Notes: generated from the sequence alone by a model not told the origin. DNA of 64,000 bases from Mameliella sp. CS4 (GCF_019392335.1 NZ_JAHXRQ010000020.1:32904-96903); one strand, 5' to 3'. Counted from the stretch's first letter, positions 26,012-35,125 are shown. Made by a program: numbers and translations.

Positions 26012-26994
26012 GCCCGTGGCCCGCGCGCCTCTGCCATGACGCGGTAGACCTCGCGCCGCGCACGGTTGATCGCCCCCAGCGGGCGATGCGCGGGCAGGCT
26101 CATCCAGGGCGAAAACCGCATGGCCTCGACCCGGGCGTTCCGGTCGGCGCTGTTCTCTTGCCGGGGCAGCACGATCTCGGCCAAAGGCACGAAATCCGCG
26201 CCGGCGGCCTCCCAGTCGACGCGCGCGTCCTCGACGGGCTGGCGGGCGGGATCGTCCTGCACCACCACGCCAAAGGTAAAGCGTGCCTCTCCCTCGCCCA
26301 TCGCCTGCCAGAGCCGGGTGCCCAACCCGTCCGGGGTCTGCGCGGGTTCGGCAGATGCGCCCTGCCCCACGGCCTTGTATTTCACCACCAGTTCGCCCAG
26401 CCGGTAGGGCGTCGTGCTGTGATAGGTCAGTGCCAGCAGCGATCCGGCGCGCCGCCCGGCAAAACCGCGCGCCGCCCGCAGAATGCGCCGCTGAAAGAGG
26501 CCCAGCATGACCAGCCCCCGCACAGCGCGCAGCAGACGCAGGGGACTGGCCCCCTTGCTGCGCAGCGCCTGCACCGGCAGGAAATGGCGATTGAAGGGCA
26601 TGTAGTCCTGCATGTCCTTGCAGAAGTAGACCGGGTGATCGACCAGCACAAAGTCCTGTTCCCTCACATGTCCCTGCCCCGGCTGCAGTTTCATCCCCGG
26701 TATATCCAGCAGCTTGATCGCCATGCCGCGCACGTCGCGCGCCCGGTCGTCCTGTTGGCCGCCGTTGGACAACCGCACCAGGCAGGGGTGGTCGGCGCCC
26801 GGCTGGAACACCCCCTGCGCCAGCGATGACGGCAGATCCGTCCGCACCCGGAACCGCCCGTGCAGCAATCCGTGGTGCTTGGCATGCTGGCCGCGTTTCA
26901 CCACGCCATCCCGCCGCCAGAGCGTCTGCAGGTTGGCGCGTGTCAGGCGCAGGATCTGCGCCGCTTCGCCGTTCGGAATGCGCTCTGGTCCCAT
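26008..26994 (-). CDS. Catalase-related heme protein (mini-catalase family)
   Basis: A 328-residue protein of the small catalase-like family. The heme-site residues can be placed: distal His37 in QHAKHHG, Asn77 in RLSNGG, and the proximal Tyr317 in the R-x3-Y motif RREVY near the C terminus. YHSTTPYRLGELVVKY around residue 191 is another family block. Classical catalases are about 480 residues; the short family includes allene oxide synthases and fatty-acid hydroperoxide enzymes as well as true peroxidases. Residue 36 before the distal His is Gln, where catalases have Val and coral allene oxide synthase has Thr. It lies 11 bases downstream of the di-heme cytochrome on the same strand. Confidence 0.8.
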   Translation of the reverse strand: MGPERIPNGEAAQILRLTRANLQTLWRRDGVVKRGQHAKHHGLLHGRFRVRTDLPSSLAQGVFQPGADHPCLVRLSNGGQQDDRARDVRGMAIKLLDIPGMKLQPGQGHVREQDFVLVDHPVYFCKDMQDYMPFNRHFLPVQALRSKGASPLRLLRAVRGLVMLGLFQRRILRAARGFAGRRAGSLLALTYHSTTPYRLGELVVKYKAVGQGASAEPAQTPDGLGTRLWQAMGEGEARFTFGVVVQDDPARQPVEDARVDWEAAGADFVPLAEIVLPRQENSADRNARVEAMRFSPWMSLPAHRPLGAINRARREVYRVMAEARGPRA

Positions 26995-27005
26995 CCCCCG
27001 CCCCT

Positions 27006-28391
27006 TCAGAGCGACTTGAGATAGTCGAGCAGCAGCGCCTTTTCCGCCTCGGGCAGCGCAGTCCCCCAAAGATGCCCGCCATTGCCGTTGCCGGTCAGCG
27101 TCGTGTCCAGTTCGACCCCGGTTTCGCAGGTGAAGCCAACCCTCTCCGGGTCCAGAACGGTGCAACCCCGAAAGAAGGTGACGGGCCGCGCCTCGGGCGG
27201 AGACAGCAGGTCGGCCAGCGTCGGGACAGAACCGTTGTGCAGATAGGGCGCGCGCATCCAGATCCCGTCCAGCGGCATGTTCGCGTAGCCGTCCGTGGCG
27301 CGGTAGTTGTGGAATCGCCATGAATACTTTTGGCCTACGCGGCTGAAATAGCTGACCATTTCCGCATCGAACAAATCGGTGCGCTGCGGGTCTGTGCCCA
27401 GGATCGCCTGCGATGTCACCTGGCCCAGGCTGGGGCTGCCGGGATCGTGGCAGGTGTCGCAGCCCTCACGCTCATAGATCGCGCGTCCCCGTGCCACACG
27501 GTCCGCGTCCAGCGGCAAGGGCCAGTCCGGTGACGGGAAGTCCAGTAACCAGTCCGAGACGCGCTCGATCGACTGCCGTTCCAGCAGCCAGTCCGCCGCG
27601 CCCCCGGCCAGCGCCGCCGAGATGTTGCGTTCGTCCAGAGAGCGGTTGTTGCCATCCCAGTGAAACCAGCCGTCGGTGCGCAGCCGTTGGTTCCAGATAG
27701 AAGGGAAATCGACCACGCCGACGCGGCTGTCACCCGAAGGATTCAGCCCCCAGCGTTCGCGCCAGAAATTGCCCGCGTCCGTGCGCCCGGGTCCGTGGGG
27801 CGGACGCCGGTCCATCCAGGCCAGCCGCGCCTCCAGCGTCGCGACCTCCTCTGCCAGCCGGGGAAAGACCACGCGGCGCAGGACCTGCCGGTCGAACCAA
27901 CCCAGCGGGCGCCCGTTGGCCTCTGCCGCGTCGATCACCGCGTCGGGGGTCAGCCTGCGGTCCTGCGCGGCGCCGGTCAGGAACCGGATATAGGCCTGGA
28001 TATCCAGGGCGTTGTTGGGCGCGCCCAGCACCAGATGCCGCGCGCCGTCCAGTTCGTAGGTCGAGACATGGCAGGTGGCACAGTTGAAACCCACGCGTTC
28101 AACCCCGATGCGGCGCACCGAAACGCCGATGGGCAGATCCTCGCCCTCTTCGCTGAGGAACCCGAACCCGGCGTAGCCCTGCGGGATTTCCTCGGCAAAG
28201 ATCGTGGGCAGTTCACGCCAGATGGCAAAGGGGAACCCGTCGACCTCGGCCCCGATGGAGCCGTACTTGAAATGCGCGACCACGTCCTCGAAATGCGTGG
28301 CCGGCCAGGGTTTTATGGTCAGGCGCTTGTATTCCAGGAACAGCGCGGATCCCAGAAGGGCCAGGAAGACGATGAGCAGAAGCTTTTTCAT
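27006..28391 (-). CDS. Membrane-anchored di-heme cytochrome c (RoxA/CcpA-like)
   Basis: A 461-residue protein with an N-terminal anchor (LLLIVFLALLGSALFLE) and a periplasmic body. Two CxxCH heme sites are seen: Cys104-His108 (CATCH) and Cys311-His315 (CDTCH). Blocks such as NPSGDSRVGVVDFPSIWNQR and APYLHNGSVPTL are shared by di-heme cytochrome c peroxidases and rubber-oxygenase (RoxA)-like proteins. The start MKKLLLIVFL is the only one giving a proper signal sequence. It is co-directional with the catalase-like gene and divergent from the cyclooxygenase-like gene, with 94 bases between starts. It could act as redox partner or as a peroxidase or oxygenase itself. Confidence 0.85.
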   Translation of the reverse strand: MKKLLLIVFLALLGSALFLEYKRLTIKPWPATHFEDVVAHFKYGSIGAEVDGFPFAIWRELPTIFAEEIPQGYAGFGFLSEEGEDLPIGVSVRRIGVERVGFNCATCHVSTYELDGARHLVLGAPNNALDIQAYIRFLTGAAQDRRLTPDAVIDAAEANGRPLGWFDRQVLRRVVFPRLAEEVATLEARLAWMDRRPPHGPGRTDAGNFWRERWGLNPSGDSRVGVVDFPSIWNQRLRTDGWFHWDGNNRSLDERNISAALAGGAADWLLERQSIERVSDWLLDFPSPDWPLPLDADRVARGRAIYEREGCDTCHDPGSPSLGQVTSQAILGTDPQRTDLFDAEMVSYFSRVGQKYSWRFHNYRATDGYANMPLDGIWMRAPYLHNGSVPTLADLLSPPEARPVTFFRGCTVLDPERVGFTCETGVELDTTLTGNGNGGHLWGTALPEAEKALLLDYLKSL

Positions 28392-28485
28392 GATACATCT
28401 TTGACGTGAAAAAATTTGGACATAACCCCTTAAAGCTGCCACACTTGGGCCCATTAATGAAGGTTTTATTGAAAGGGGCGCGACG

Positions 28486-30618
28486 ATGGACACGGCCTCG
28501 GCGGATGCACCGCACAAGGGATTTCGCATCGATTGGGCGGTTTGGCGCCGCACCTTCCTGCAACTGACCTGCCTGCTGGTGGGGGCGATGATGTTCTATC
28601 GCGGGTTGCTGAACCTCTTTGGCTATCCCAGCCCTTGGGTCTCTCTGTTTCCGGGCACACCGGTCCTTGGCGCGCTCTGCCGGGTGCCGGAATACTGGGA
28701 GCGCTGGACGCTGGGGCCAATCTTCATGGGGGGCGTGTTCGGCATCGTGCTGATGTGGCGCGAGCTGCGCATCGGCTGGTGGATCTTCACCGCGCTGAAT
28801 TTCCTTGTCGGCTTCTGGTTCATCTTCATTCTCGAGGACATCTGGCAGCACCACGTCCTGCCGCATATCGTCTTTTCCGCCGTCTTCCTGCCGTTCTACC
28901 CGGGCATGAAACGCTCCGAATGGCTGGCGGCGCGGATCAACGGCCTGTTGGCCCGGATCGCGGAACTGGCCCTGTCCCAGCTGACCCGCCCCTGGGTCGC
29001 GCGGCTGGTCGAGGCGGTGCCGGCCCTGCATCGCCGCCTGAACGCCCTGCTGATCAACCGGATCGTGATGCAGGCCCGCCCCCGCCCGCATCCCTTCTCG
29101 ACGATGGCGCCCTTTACATCCTGGTCCAGCCTGACCGACAGGACCTGGGCGGGCCGGCACCTGGGTGTCAGCGAGATCGACCAGGACAATCTGCCGGGAT
29201 GGAAGGGTGAGGCCGGGTTGAAACCCCTCTTTGAGCGCCCCGACGGAACACAGGTGCCCTGCCCCAAGTCCACCTGCCTCTTTCCCAGTTTCGCCCAATA
29301 CCTGACCGATGGGTTCCTGCGCACGGTGCCCGAAAGCATCGGCGGCGACATCCCCGTCCCGGACCGGCGCAAGCGCAACACCTCGAACCATGAAATCGAC
29401 CTCTGCCCGCTCTATGGCCGCACGCCGGAACAGACCCGCCTCCTGCGGGTGCCAGAGCCGGGCCATGCCCACCAGGGGATGCTGCGCTCGCAGTGGATCG
29501 GAGAAGAGGAGTTCCCCGAGTTCCTCTTTGCCGATGGAGAGATCCGGCCCGAGTTCGAGGGGCTGGACCCGCCGCTGGGCCTGACCGACCTGCTGAAATC
29601 CTGCGCCTCGGACGATGCGGCCACCGCCGCCGGGGCCCGCGCCTTTCGCGACGCGCTGTTTGCCGTGGGCGGCGACCGGGTCAATTCCGTGCCGCAGGTG
29701 TCGATGATGAACACGCTTTTCCTGCGCGAACACAACAGGCTGGCGCGCGAGATCGGCGCGCGGCAGCCTGACTGGGACGATACCCGCGTGTTCGAGACCG
29801 CGCGCAACGTGGTCGTCGTGCAATTCATCAAGATCGTGGTCGAGGATTACATCAACCACATCGCGCCCTTCGCGCTGCACCTCATGGCGGATCCGTCGGT
29901 CTGCTGGCATGCGCCCTGGAACAAGCCCAACTGGATCACGACCGAGTTCAGCCTGCTTTATCGCTGGCACGCGCTGATCCCCGATGCGATCACCTGGGGC
30001 GGGACGGAACACCCGGTGGGCCTCAGCTATTTCATGAACAACCTGCCGCTGATCCAGACCGGGCTGAAACGCGGGTTCGAGGACATGAGCGCCCAGCCCG
30101 CGGCGCGCCTTGGTCCGCGCAACACCAATGACAGCCTGCTGAATATCGAATGGGATTCGATCCGCCAGGGCCGGATCTGCGAACTGGCCTCTTACAACCG
30201 CTACCGCGACTACCTGGGTCAGGCCCCGGCAAAGGCATTCGACGAGATCAGCAGCGATCCAGAGGTGGCGGCGCAACTGGCGCGCGCCTATGGCTCTGTC
30301 GACGAGGTGGATTTCTTCACCGGGATCTTCTGCGAGGACCGGGTGCCCGGATCGCCCCTGCCCCGCACCATCCTGTCCTTTGTCGCGCTGGACGCGTTTT
30401 CGCAGGCCTTGCCCAACCCGCTGTTGTCGGAACATGTCTTTCCGCCGCCGCCCGGGTTTGACGATGACCCGGAGATGGAGCACCCGACCTTCACCCGCTA
30501 CGGCTGGGAGCAGATCGGGGCCTGCGGTTCGCTGAGGGACATCATCGCGCGCAACGTCGCGGCGCCGGAAACGCTGGGTTTCATCGGCATGACGCGGCCC
30601 GACTGGCAGGGCGACTGA
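28486..30618 (+). CDS. Cyclooxygenase-like animal heme peroxidase, membrane-bound
   Basis: A 710-residue protein. The N-terminal 145 residues have about four membrane segments. The rest is an animal-type heme peroxidase domain most like prostaglandin synthase and fatty-acid dioxygenases. LREHNRLA at 413-420 and EFSLLYRWHALIPDAI around 487-502 align with the cyclooxygenase block. Tyr492 matches catalytic Tyr385 and His495 matches the heme ligand His388. In FAQYLTDGFLRT, Gln271 is kept but the position of distal His207 is Asp275. This suggests a dioxygenase that has lost classical peroxidase activity. Function is inferred from family; the substrate is unknown, possibly a fatty acid. Confidence 0.85.
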   Translation: MDTASADAPHKGFRIDWAVWRRTFLQLTCLLVGAMMFYRGLLNLFGYPSPWVSLFPGTPVLGALCRVPEYWERWTLGPIFMGGVFGIVLMWRELRIGWWIFTALNFLVGFWFIFILEDIWQHHVLPHIVFSAVFLPFYPGMKRSEWLAARINGLLARIAELALSQLTRPWVARLVEAVPALHRRLNALLINRIVMQARPRPHPFSTMAPFTSWSSLTDRTWAGRHLGVSEIDQDNLPGWKGEAGLKPLFERPDGTQVPCPKSTCLFPSFAQYLTDGFLRTVPESIGGDIPVPDRRKRNTSNHEIDLCPLYGRTPEQTRLLRVPEPGHAHQGMLRSQWIGEEEFPEFLFADGEIRPEFEGLDPPLGLTDLLKSCASDDAATAAGARAFRDALFAVGGDRVNSVPQVSMMNTLFLREHNRLAREIGARQPDWDDTRVFETARNVVVVQFIKIVVEDYINHIAPFALHLMADPSVCWHAPWNKPNWITTEFSLLYRWHALIPDAITWGGTEHPVGLSYFMNNLPLIQTGLKRGFEDMSAQPAARLGPRNTNDSLLNIEWDSIRQGRICELASYNRYRDYLGQAPAKAFDEISSDPEVAAQLARAYGSVDEVDFFTGIFCEDRVPGSPLPRTILSFVALDAFSQALPNPLLSEHVFPPPPGFDDDPEMEHPTFTRYGWEQIGACGSLRDIIARNVAAPETLGFIGMTRPDWQGD

Positions 30619-30640
30619 GCCGCCGCCGTGCCGCCAGGAA

Positions 30641-30668
30641 AAAACCCGCCCCTTGCGGGGCGGGCCTT
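30641..30668. terminator. Bidirectional terminator between cyclooxygenase-like gene and aspartokinase
   Basis: CCCGCCCC, loop TTGC, then GGGGCGGG form an eight-base stem. On the minus strand it is followed by six T, making it a good terminator for the ectoine operon; on the plus strand the tail CCTTGTTTC is weaker. The aspartokinase stop is 57 bases away. Confidence 0.85.
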
Positions 30669-30720
30669 GTTTCAGTCGGGCCGCGTATCCGCAGCCGCTA
30701 TTGTCGGTCGGTCTGGCGCC

Positions 30721-32154
30721 TCAGGCGACCAGCGCGACCTTCGCCTTGTCACCATCCGCCTTTTCCTCATCGAAAAAAGCGTCATGCAGGCTCTTGATGG
30801 CCTTGGCCATATCGCCCCGTTCAAGAATGAACTGGGTGTCCACGTTACGCGGTCCCTGGCTTGCGCCGACCGAGTAGATGCCCGAATTCGCAAAGCTTTC
30901 CAGCCCGCGTTGCAGCACCGACAGGCCGCTGAGGTCACGGCCCACGACCGACACCAGCGACAGCTTGCGCGTCTTGATCTCGGCATGGGGGTAACGCTCT
31001 GCCAGGTCGGTTTCGACCCGGCGCAGCGATTTCAGCGAGGTGTCCACGTAGTGCGTCACCGTGTTGGCGTTCGACACCTTGGAGACGATGCGCACGTTGT
31101 GGCGCGTCAGCGCGTCGAGGATCGAGGCGTCATAGCCCTTCACCCCCACCATGTCCTGTTCGAACACCTCCAGCGCGATCACGTCGAGGCCGGTCACAAT
31201 CTCGACACCCGGCGTCTCTGCCGGCTGGTCGTCGATCAACGTACCCGGATCACCCGGATCGAAGGCATTGGTGACGCGCAGCGGCACATTCGCCTGGCGC
31301 AGCGTCTTGGCCGCCGAGGGGTGGATCGCCTCCATCCCGAGGTTCGCCATCTGGTCGGCCACGTCGTAGTTGGTCCGGCCCAGCTTGCGCACCTTGTCTG
31401 CGCCGACGATCTTGGGATCGGCGGAGGACAGGTGGAATTCCTTGTGGATGATCGCCTCGCGCGCGCCGGTCTGGGCGGCAAGCTCCGAAAAGGTCACCTC
31501 GGAATAGCCACGGTCGAACTCGCGCATCAGGCCTTCGCGGCACTGCGCATAGCCGGTCACGATGGGCATCTCGGTCTCGGGGTCGATCCCGTCCATGCCA
31601 CGGTCCAGCCGTTCCTGCAGCGTCACCTCGCCATCGTCGCGCCAGCCGGTCAGGTCGACCAGCCGCGCGTTGACGCCGGCACGTTGCAGCAGCAGCACCG
31701 CCACATGGGCCGAATGCGCCTCACCCAGGCCGGACAGCAGCTCTCGGATGTGCAGCAGATGCGCGTTCAGGCGGAAATGCCCGTAGGAACACAGGCGTTG
31801 CAGGTCGATCAGGCAGTTGCGTGCGCCCTCGATCCGTTCCTGGACAAAGTTGGTGGCCTGCTCGATGTCGCCGGGGTGGTCAAGGACCGCCTCGTGCGCC
31901 TCGATCATGGCGTCGCTCACGCGACTCAGCGCCTCGTGCCAGCCGTGATCGTCCTCGGCATTGGCGAACCGCGCATAAACGCCGTCTTCGCCGGTTTTCT
32001 TGTGTTCCAGCAGCAGGTTGGTGATGCCACCAAAGGCCGAAACAACAAAGACACGACCATAATGCGCCTCGCCGTCCTTGAGGAACAGCGTGTCGCGCAG
32101 GTCGGCGAGGCGGGACATGCTTGTCCCGCCGATCTTTTCAACAGTGTGGGTCAT
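30721..32154 (-). CDS. Aspartate kinase of the ectoine operon
   Basis: Phosphorylates aspartate, the first step towards aspartate semialdehyde and ectoine. The 477-residue protein has the KIGGTSM substrate motif at the N terminus, the kinase domain, and C-terminal ACT domains (VGVKGYDASILDAL; VSVVGRDLSGLSVL). It belongs to the specialised Ask_Ect type found in ectoine clusters, thought to escape normal feedback control. The start MTHTVEKIGGTS lies four bases after the ectC stop, so it is translationally coupled to ectABC. Confidence 0.93.
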   Translation of the reverse strand: MTHTVEKIGGTSMSRLADLRDTLFLKDGEAHYGRVFVVSAFGGITNLLLEHKKTGEDGVYARFANAEDDHGWHEALSRVSDAMIEAHEAVLDHPGDIEQATNFVQERIEGARNCLIDLQRLCSYGHFRLNAHLLHIRELLSGLGEAHSAHVAVLLLQRAGVNARLVDLTGWRDDGEVTLQERLDRGMDGIDPETEMPIVTGYAQCREGLMREFDRGYSEVTFSELAAQTGAREAIIHKEFHLSSADPKIVGADKVRKLGRTNYDVADQMANLGMEAIHPSAAKTLRQANVPLRVTNAFDPGDPGTLIDDQPAETPGVEIVTGLDVIALEVFEQDMVGVKGYDASILDALTRHNVRIVSKVSNANTVTHYVDTSLKSLRRVETDLAERYPHAEIKTRKLSLVSVVGRDLSGLSVLQRGLESFANSGIYSVGASQGPRNVDTQFILERGDMAKAIKSLHDAFFDEEKADGDKAKVALVA

Positions 32155-32158
32155 AGGT

Positions 32159-32560
32159 TCAGGCCTCCACCTCCTCGGGGGCGGCATAGGATCCATCTTC
32201 GCGGTGCACTTCCTTGCCGGTCACCGGCGGATTGAAGCAGCAGGCCATCCACAGTTCTTCATCGGCCCGCAGCGTATGCTTGTCGTGCTCGTTGAGCGCA
32301 TACATGGTGCCCGGTTTGATCTGGTGAGTCTCACCGGTCTTGAGATCGGTGATCGACCCCTTGCCTTGCATGCAATAAACGCTCTCGAAGTGGTTCTTGT
32401 AATGGAACGTATGTTCCGAACCGGCTTCGAGAATGGTGATGTGGAACGAGAAGCCCATACCGTCATCGGCAAGCAGCATGCGAACGCTGGTCCACTGCGC
32501 GTCCGACACGACACGGTTTTTCTCGTTCGTGCTGATTTCTTCGAAATCTCTGACGATCAT
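32159..32560 (-). CDS. ectC: L-ectoine synthase
   Basis: Closes N-gamma-acetyl-2,4-diaminobutyrate to ectoine. The 133-residue cupin-fold protein starts MIVRDFEEIS and has GFSFHITILEAGSEH, the metal-site region HYKNHFESVYC and the GTMYALNEHDKHTLRA block, all typical. Five bases after ectB and four before the aspartokinase gene. Confidence 0.97.
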   Translation of the reverse strand: MIVRDFEEISTNEKNRVVSDAQWTSVRMLLADDGMGFSFHITILEAGSEHTFHYKNHFESVYCMQGKGSITDLKTGETHQIKPGTMYALNEHDKHTLRADEELWMACCFNPPVTGKEVHREDGSYAAPEEVEA

Positions 32561-32565
32561 GACTG

Positions 32566-33852
32566 TTACTCCGCTGCAATCTTCTGGGTCGACAGGACGG
32601 ATCGCGCCGCGTCGATCAGGATGTTCAGACCATCCTTGAGTGTTTCATCCGGGGTGGTGAGCGGGGCCAGCACCTTGACCACCTCGTCCTCGGCGCCCGA
32701 GGTTTCGATGATCAGGCCGTTTTCAAAGGCCTCGGCGCAGATCGCCGCAGCCAGGTCGCCCGAGCCCACGTCCACGCCACGCATCATGCCACGGCCCTTC
32801 AGTTTCGCGTCGGGGATCATCGAGGCGATGGTCTCCAGCCCGTGCTCAACCGTCTGCGCGCGGCGCTTGATGTCCTTCTGGAACTCGTCGTCGCTCCAGA
32901 ACTTCTCGATCGCCACGCGGGCGGTCACGAAGGCATGGGTGTTGCCGCGGAAGGTGCCGTTGTGTTCGGCGGGCTTCCAGATGTCCAGCTCGGGCTTGAT
33001 CAGCAGTGCGGCAAAGGGCAGACCCATCCCGCTCAGCGATTTGGCCATCGGAATCAGGTCCGGCTCGATGCCCATCTCCTCGAAGGAGAAGAAGGTTCCG
33101 GCCCGGCCACAACCTGCCTGGATGTCATCGACGATCAGCAGGGCGCCATGTTCCTTGGCAAGGCGTGCGATGCCCTGCATGAATTCCTTCGACGCGGCGT
33201 TCAGACCACCCTCGCCCTGAACGGGCTCGATGATGAAGGCCGCCGGCGCATCGACGCCCGAGGAAGAGTTGCTCAGCATCTGGTCAATGATGTCGAGGCT
33301 GTCGACATCCTCGCCAAAGGCGCCTTCGAACGGCATATGCGTGGTGCCCGACAGCGGCGTGCCGCCGCCCGCCCGCTTTCCGGCGTTGCCGGTCGCGGCC
33401 AGGGCACCCATCGTCATGCCGTGGAAGCCGTTGGTGAAGGCGATCACGTTTGTGCGCCCGGTGACCTTGCGGGCCAGCTTGATCGCGGCCTCGACGGCGT
33501 TGGTGCCGGTCGGGCCGGTCATCATGACCTTGTGGTCCATGCCACGCGGTTTCAGGATCACCTCCTCGAATGTTTCAAGGAAACGCGCCTTTTCGCCGGT
33601 GTGCATGTCCAGGCCATGCGCGATCCCGTTCTGCGACAGATGATTCATCAGCGCGCATTTCATGTCGGGATCGTTGTGGCCGTAGTTCAGCGAGGAACAG
33701 CCAGCGAGAAAGTCGATGAAGGTCCGCCCGGCGGCGTCGGTCATCTCCGAGCCAAGCGCGGTGGTGAACACGGTGTCGAAGTTGCGGCAATAGCTGCGCG
33801 CTTCCGACTCCCGTCGTTTGAAGATCGTCGGGTGAAAGGTCTGGGAAGACAT
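32566..33852 (-). CDS. ectB: Diaminobutyrate-2-oxoglutarate transaminase
   Basis: Converts aspartate semialdehyde to 2,4-diaminobutyrate using glutamate. The 428-residue class III aminotransferase has TGPTGTNAVEAAIKLARKVTG-type cofactor-binding residues, the PLP-adjacent DDIQAGCGRAGTFFSFE block and the catalytic-lysine context PMAKSLSGMGLPFA. Second gene of ectABC, 48 bases after ectA. Confidence 0.96.
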   Translation of the reverse strand: MSSQTFHPTIFKRRESEARSYCRNFDTVFTTALGSEMTDAAGRTFIDFLAGCSSLNYGHNDPDMKCALMNHLSQNGIAHGLDMHTGEKARFLETFEEVILKPRGMDHKVMMTGPTGTNAVEAAIKLARKVTGRTNVIAFTNGFHGMTMGALAATGNAGKRAGGGTPLSGTTHMPFEGAFGEDVDSLDIIDQMLSNSSSGVDAPAAFIIEPVQGEGGLNAASKEFMQGIARLAKEHGALLIVDDIQAGCGRAGTFFSFEEMGIEPDLIPMAKSLSGMGLPFAALLIKPELDIWKPAEHNGTFRGNTHAFVTARVAIEKFWSDDEFQKDIKRRAQTVEHGLETIASMIPDAKLKGRGMMRGVDVGSGDLAAAICAEAFENGLIIETSGAEDEVVKVLAPLTTPDETLKDGLNILIDAARSVLSTQKIAAE

Positions 33853-33900
33853 TGTTGGTCTCTCGTTCTGTGTGAGGAATGTGGGCGAAGGGCGCGGGGC

Positions 33901-34431
33901 TTAGGCCGCCTGCGCCATCTCTTCGGCCACCTTGATGGTCACGAGGTTCTCGGTCTTGTGCCGTTCGTCAAAGTGCAGCGACTGCGTGTAGTAGGGCTGC
34001 ACGTCGAGGCCACGGCCCATGCGGCGCGCGAACTTGCGGAACAGCGCCCAGGAGGCGTCGTTGTCACCGGTGATCGTGGTCTGCATGCGGGTCACGTCCT
34101 CGCAGAGGTCGCGGTCCAGGATGGTCTGAAGCATCAGGCCACCAAGACCCATGCCGCGCGCCTTGTCGGACACGGCGACCTGCCAGACGAACAGAGTATC
34201 GGGATCACTGGGCAGCACATAGGCGGACACCCAACCCACGATCTCCCCATCCAGTTCGGCAACAACGCAGGTGTCGGCAAAGTGATCGCACTGCAAAAGG
34301 TTGCAGTACATCGAGTTTTCGTCGAGCGGCTTGCACGAGCGTACCAGCTCCCAGATCGCCGACCCGTCTTCTGCTGTCGGGACACGCAGGTTGGGCAGGG
34401 ACGAACGGGCGATATCGCGCGGATGTTGCAT
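33901..34431 (-). CDS. ectA: L-2,4-diaminobutyrate N-acetyltransferase
   Basis: Acetylates diaminobutyrate in ectoine synthesis. The 176-residue GNAT enzyme has the acetyl-CoA motif VSDKARGMGLGGLML and the conserved SMYCNLLQCDHFADTCVVAE and ITGDNDASWALF blocks. First gene of ectABC-ask; a MarR-type regulator is divergent upstream. No ectD (hydroxylase) is in the window. Confidence 0.96.
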   Translation of the reverse strand: MQHPRDIARSSLPNLRVPTAEDGSAIWELVRSCKPLDENSMYCNLLQCDHFADTCVVAELDGEIVGWVSAYVLPSDPDTLFVWQVAVSDKARGMGLGGLMLQTILDRDLCEDVTRMQTTITGDNDASWALFRKFARRMGRGLDVQPYYTQSLHFDERHKTENLVTIKVAEEMAQAA

Positions 34432-34621
34432 AGGATGAAGTCTCCTCGTTTGCTTTGGATGTCGAAATAGCGTGTCGGCCCTGACATTTCAACTGGCAAA
34501 GCAATTTTTATCGGATTTCCGCCAAATATGGCCTCAGAGGCTCCCCTTTCGGCCCTATTTAGCTTAGGATGGCGAAGCACTATGGCCTTGAATACCCCGT
34601 GAGAGACCTATATCGTTAGTT
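34432..34621. promoter_or_regulatory. Divergent control region of ectA and the MarR gene
   Basis: The 190-base spacer is AT-richer than its surroundings. It contains short dyads such as TTAG-TTATG-CTAA just at the MarR start (34617-34629). MarR-type EctR proteins are known to bind inverted repeats near ect promoters, so this region is the likely operator, but no site can be fixed by eye. Confidence 0.4.
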
Positions 34622-35125
34622 ATGCTAATCAATGGAACACTGATGGACCGTGTTGACACCTGCCTGATCGCAATCCGCCGAATCCTGCGCGCGACCGAAC
34701 TTTACGGTCGTGAGCTGAAACAGACGTCCGGCATCACGGCGGTCCAGTTCCGTGTCCTTCAGATCATTTCTGAACGCAGCCACGCGACGGCCAAGGAAAT
34801 CTCTGTCCGGATGCGCGTGTCACAGGCCACGGTGACCTCACTGGTGGACAAGCTGGTGCGCCAGGACATGGTTGTCCGTGAGAAATCCGAACAGGATCGG
34901 CGCCAGACCAACATTCACATCACGCCCAAGGGCCGCCGGACGCTGGACGAGGCGCCCGACCCGCTGCAACAGCGGTTCGTGCGCAAGTTCGATGCCATGG
35001 AGGACTGGGAGCAATCCATGCTGGTCTCCAGCCTGGAACGGGTTGCGGCGATGCTGGACGCCGAGGATCTCGACGCCTCCCCCGTGCTCGACACCGGAGA
35101 GCTCAAGCGCACGCTGGATCACTGA
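34622..35125 (+). CDS. MarR-family regulator, probable EctR
   Basis: A 167-residue winged-helix protein: GITAVQFRVLQIISERSHATA, the recognition segment VRMRVSQATVTSLVDKLVRQ, and the wing REKSEQDRRQTNIHITPKG. EctR-type MarR proteins repress ectoine genes and sit divergent from ectA, exactly as here. The start is ambiguous: ATG at 34622, or ATG at 34643 with GGAA six bases upstream. The role as EctR is inferred from position. Confidence 0.87.
   Translation: MLINGTLMDRVDTCLIAIRRILRATELYGRELKQTSGITAVQFRVLQIISERSHATAKEISVRMRVSQATVTSLVDKLVRQDMVVREKSEQDRRQTNIHITPKGRRTLDEAPDPLQQRFVRKFDAMEDWEQSMLVSSLERVAAMLDAEDLDASPVLDTGELKRTLDH

Noticed and set aside
30721..34431. Expectation of an ectoine hydroxylase (ectD) in the ectoine cluster
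   Set aside because: Both sides were checked; no ectD-like frame is present in the window.
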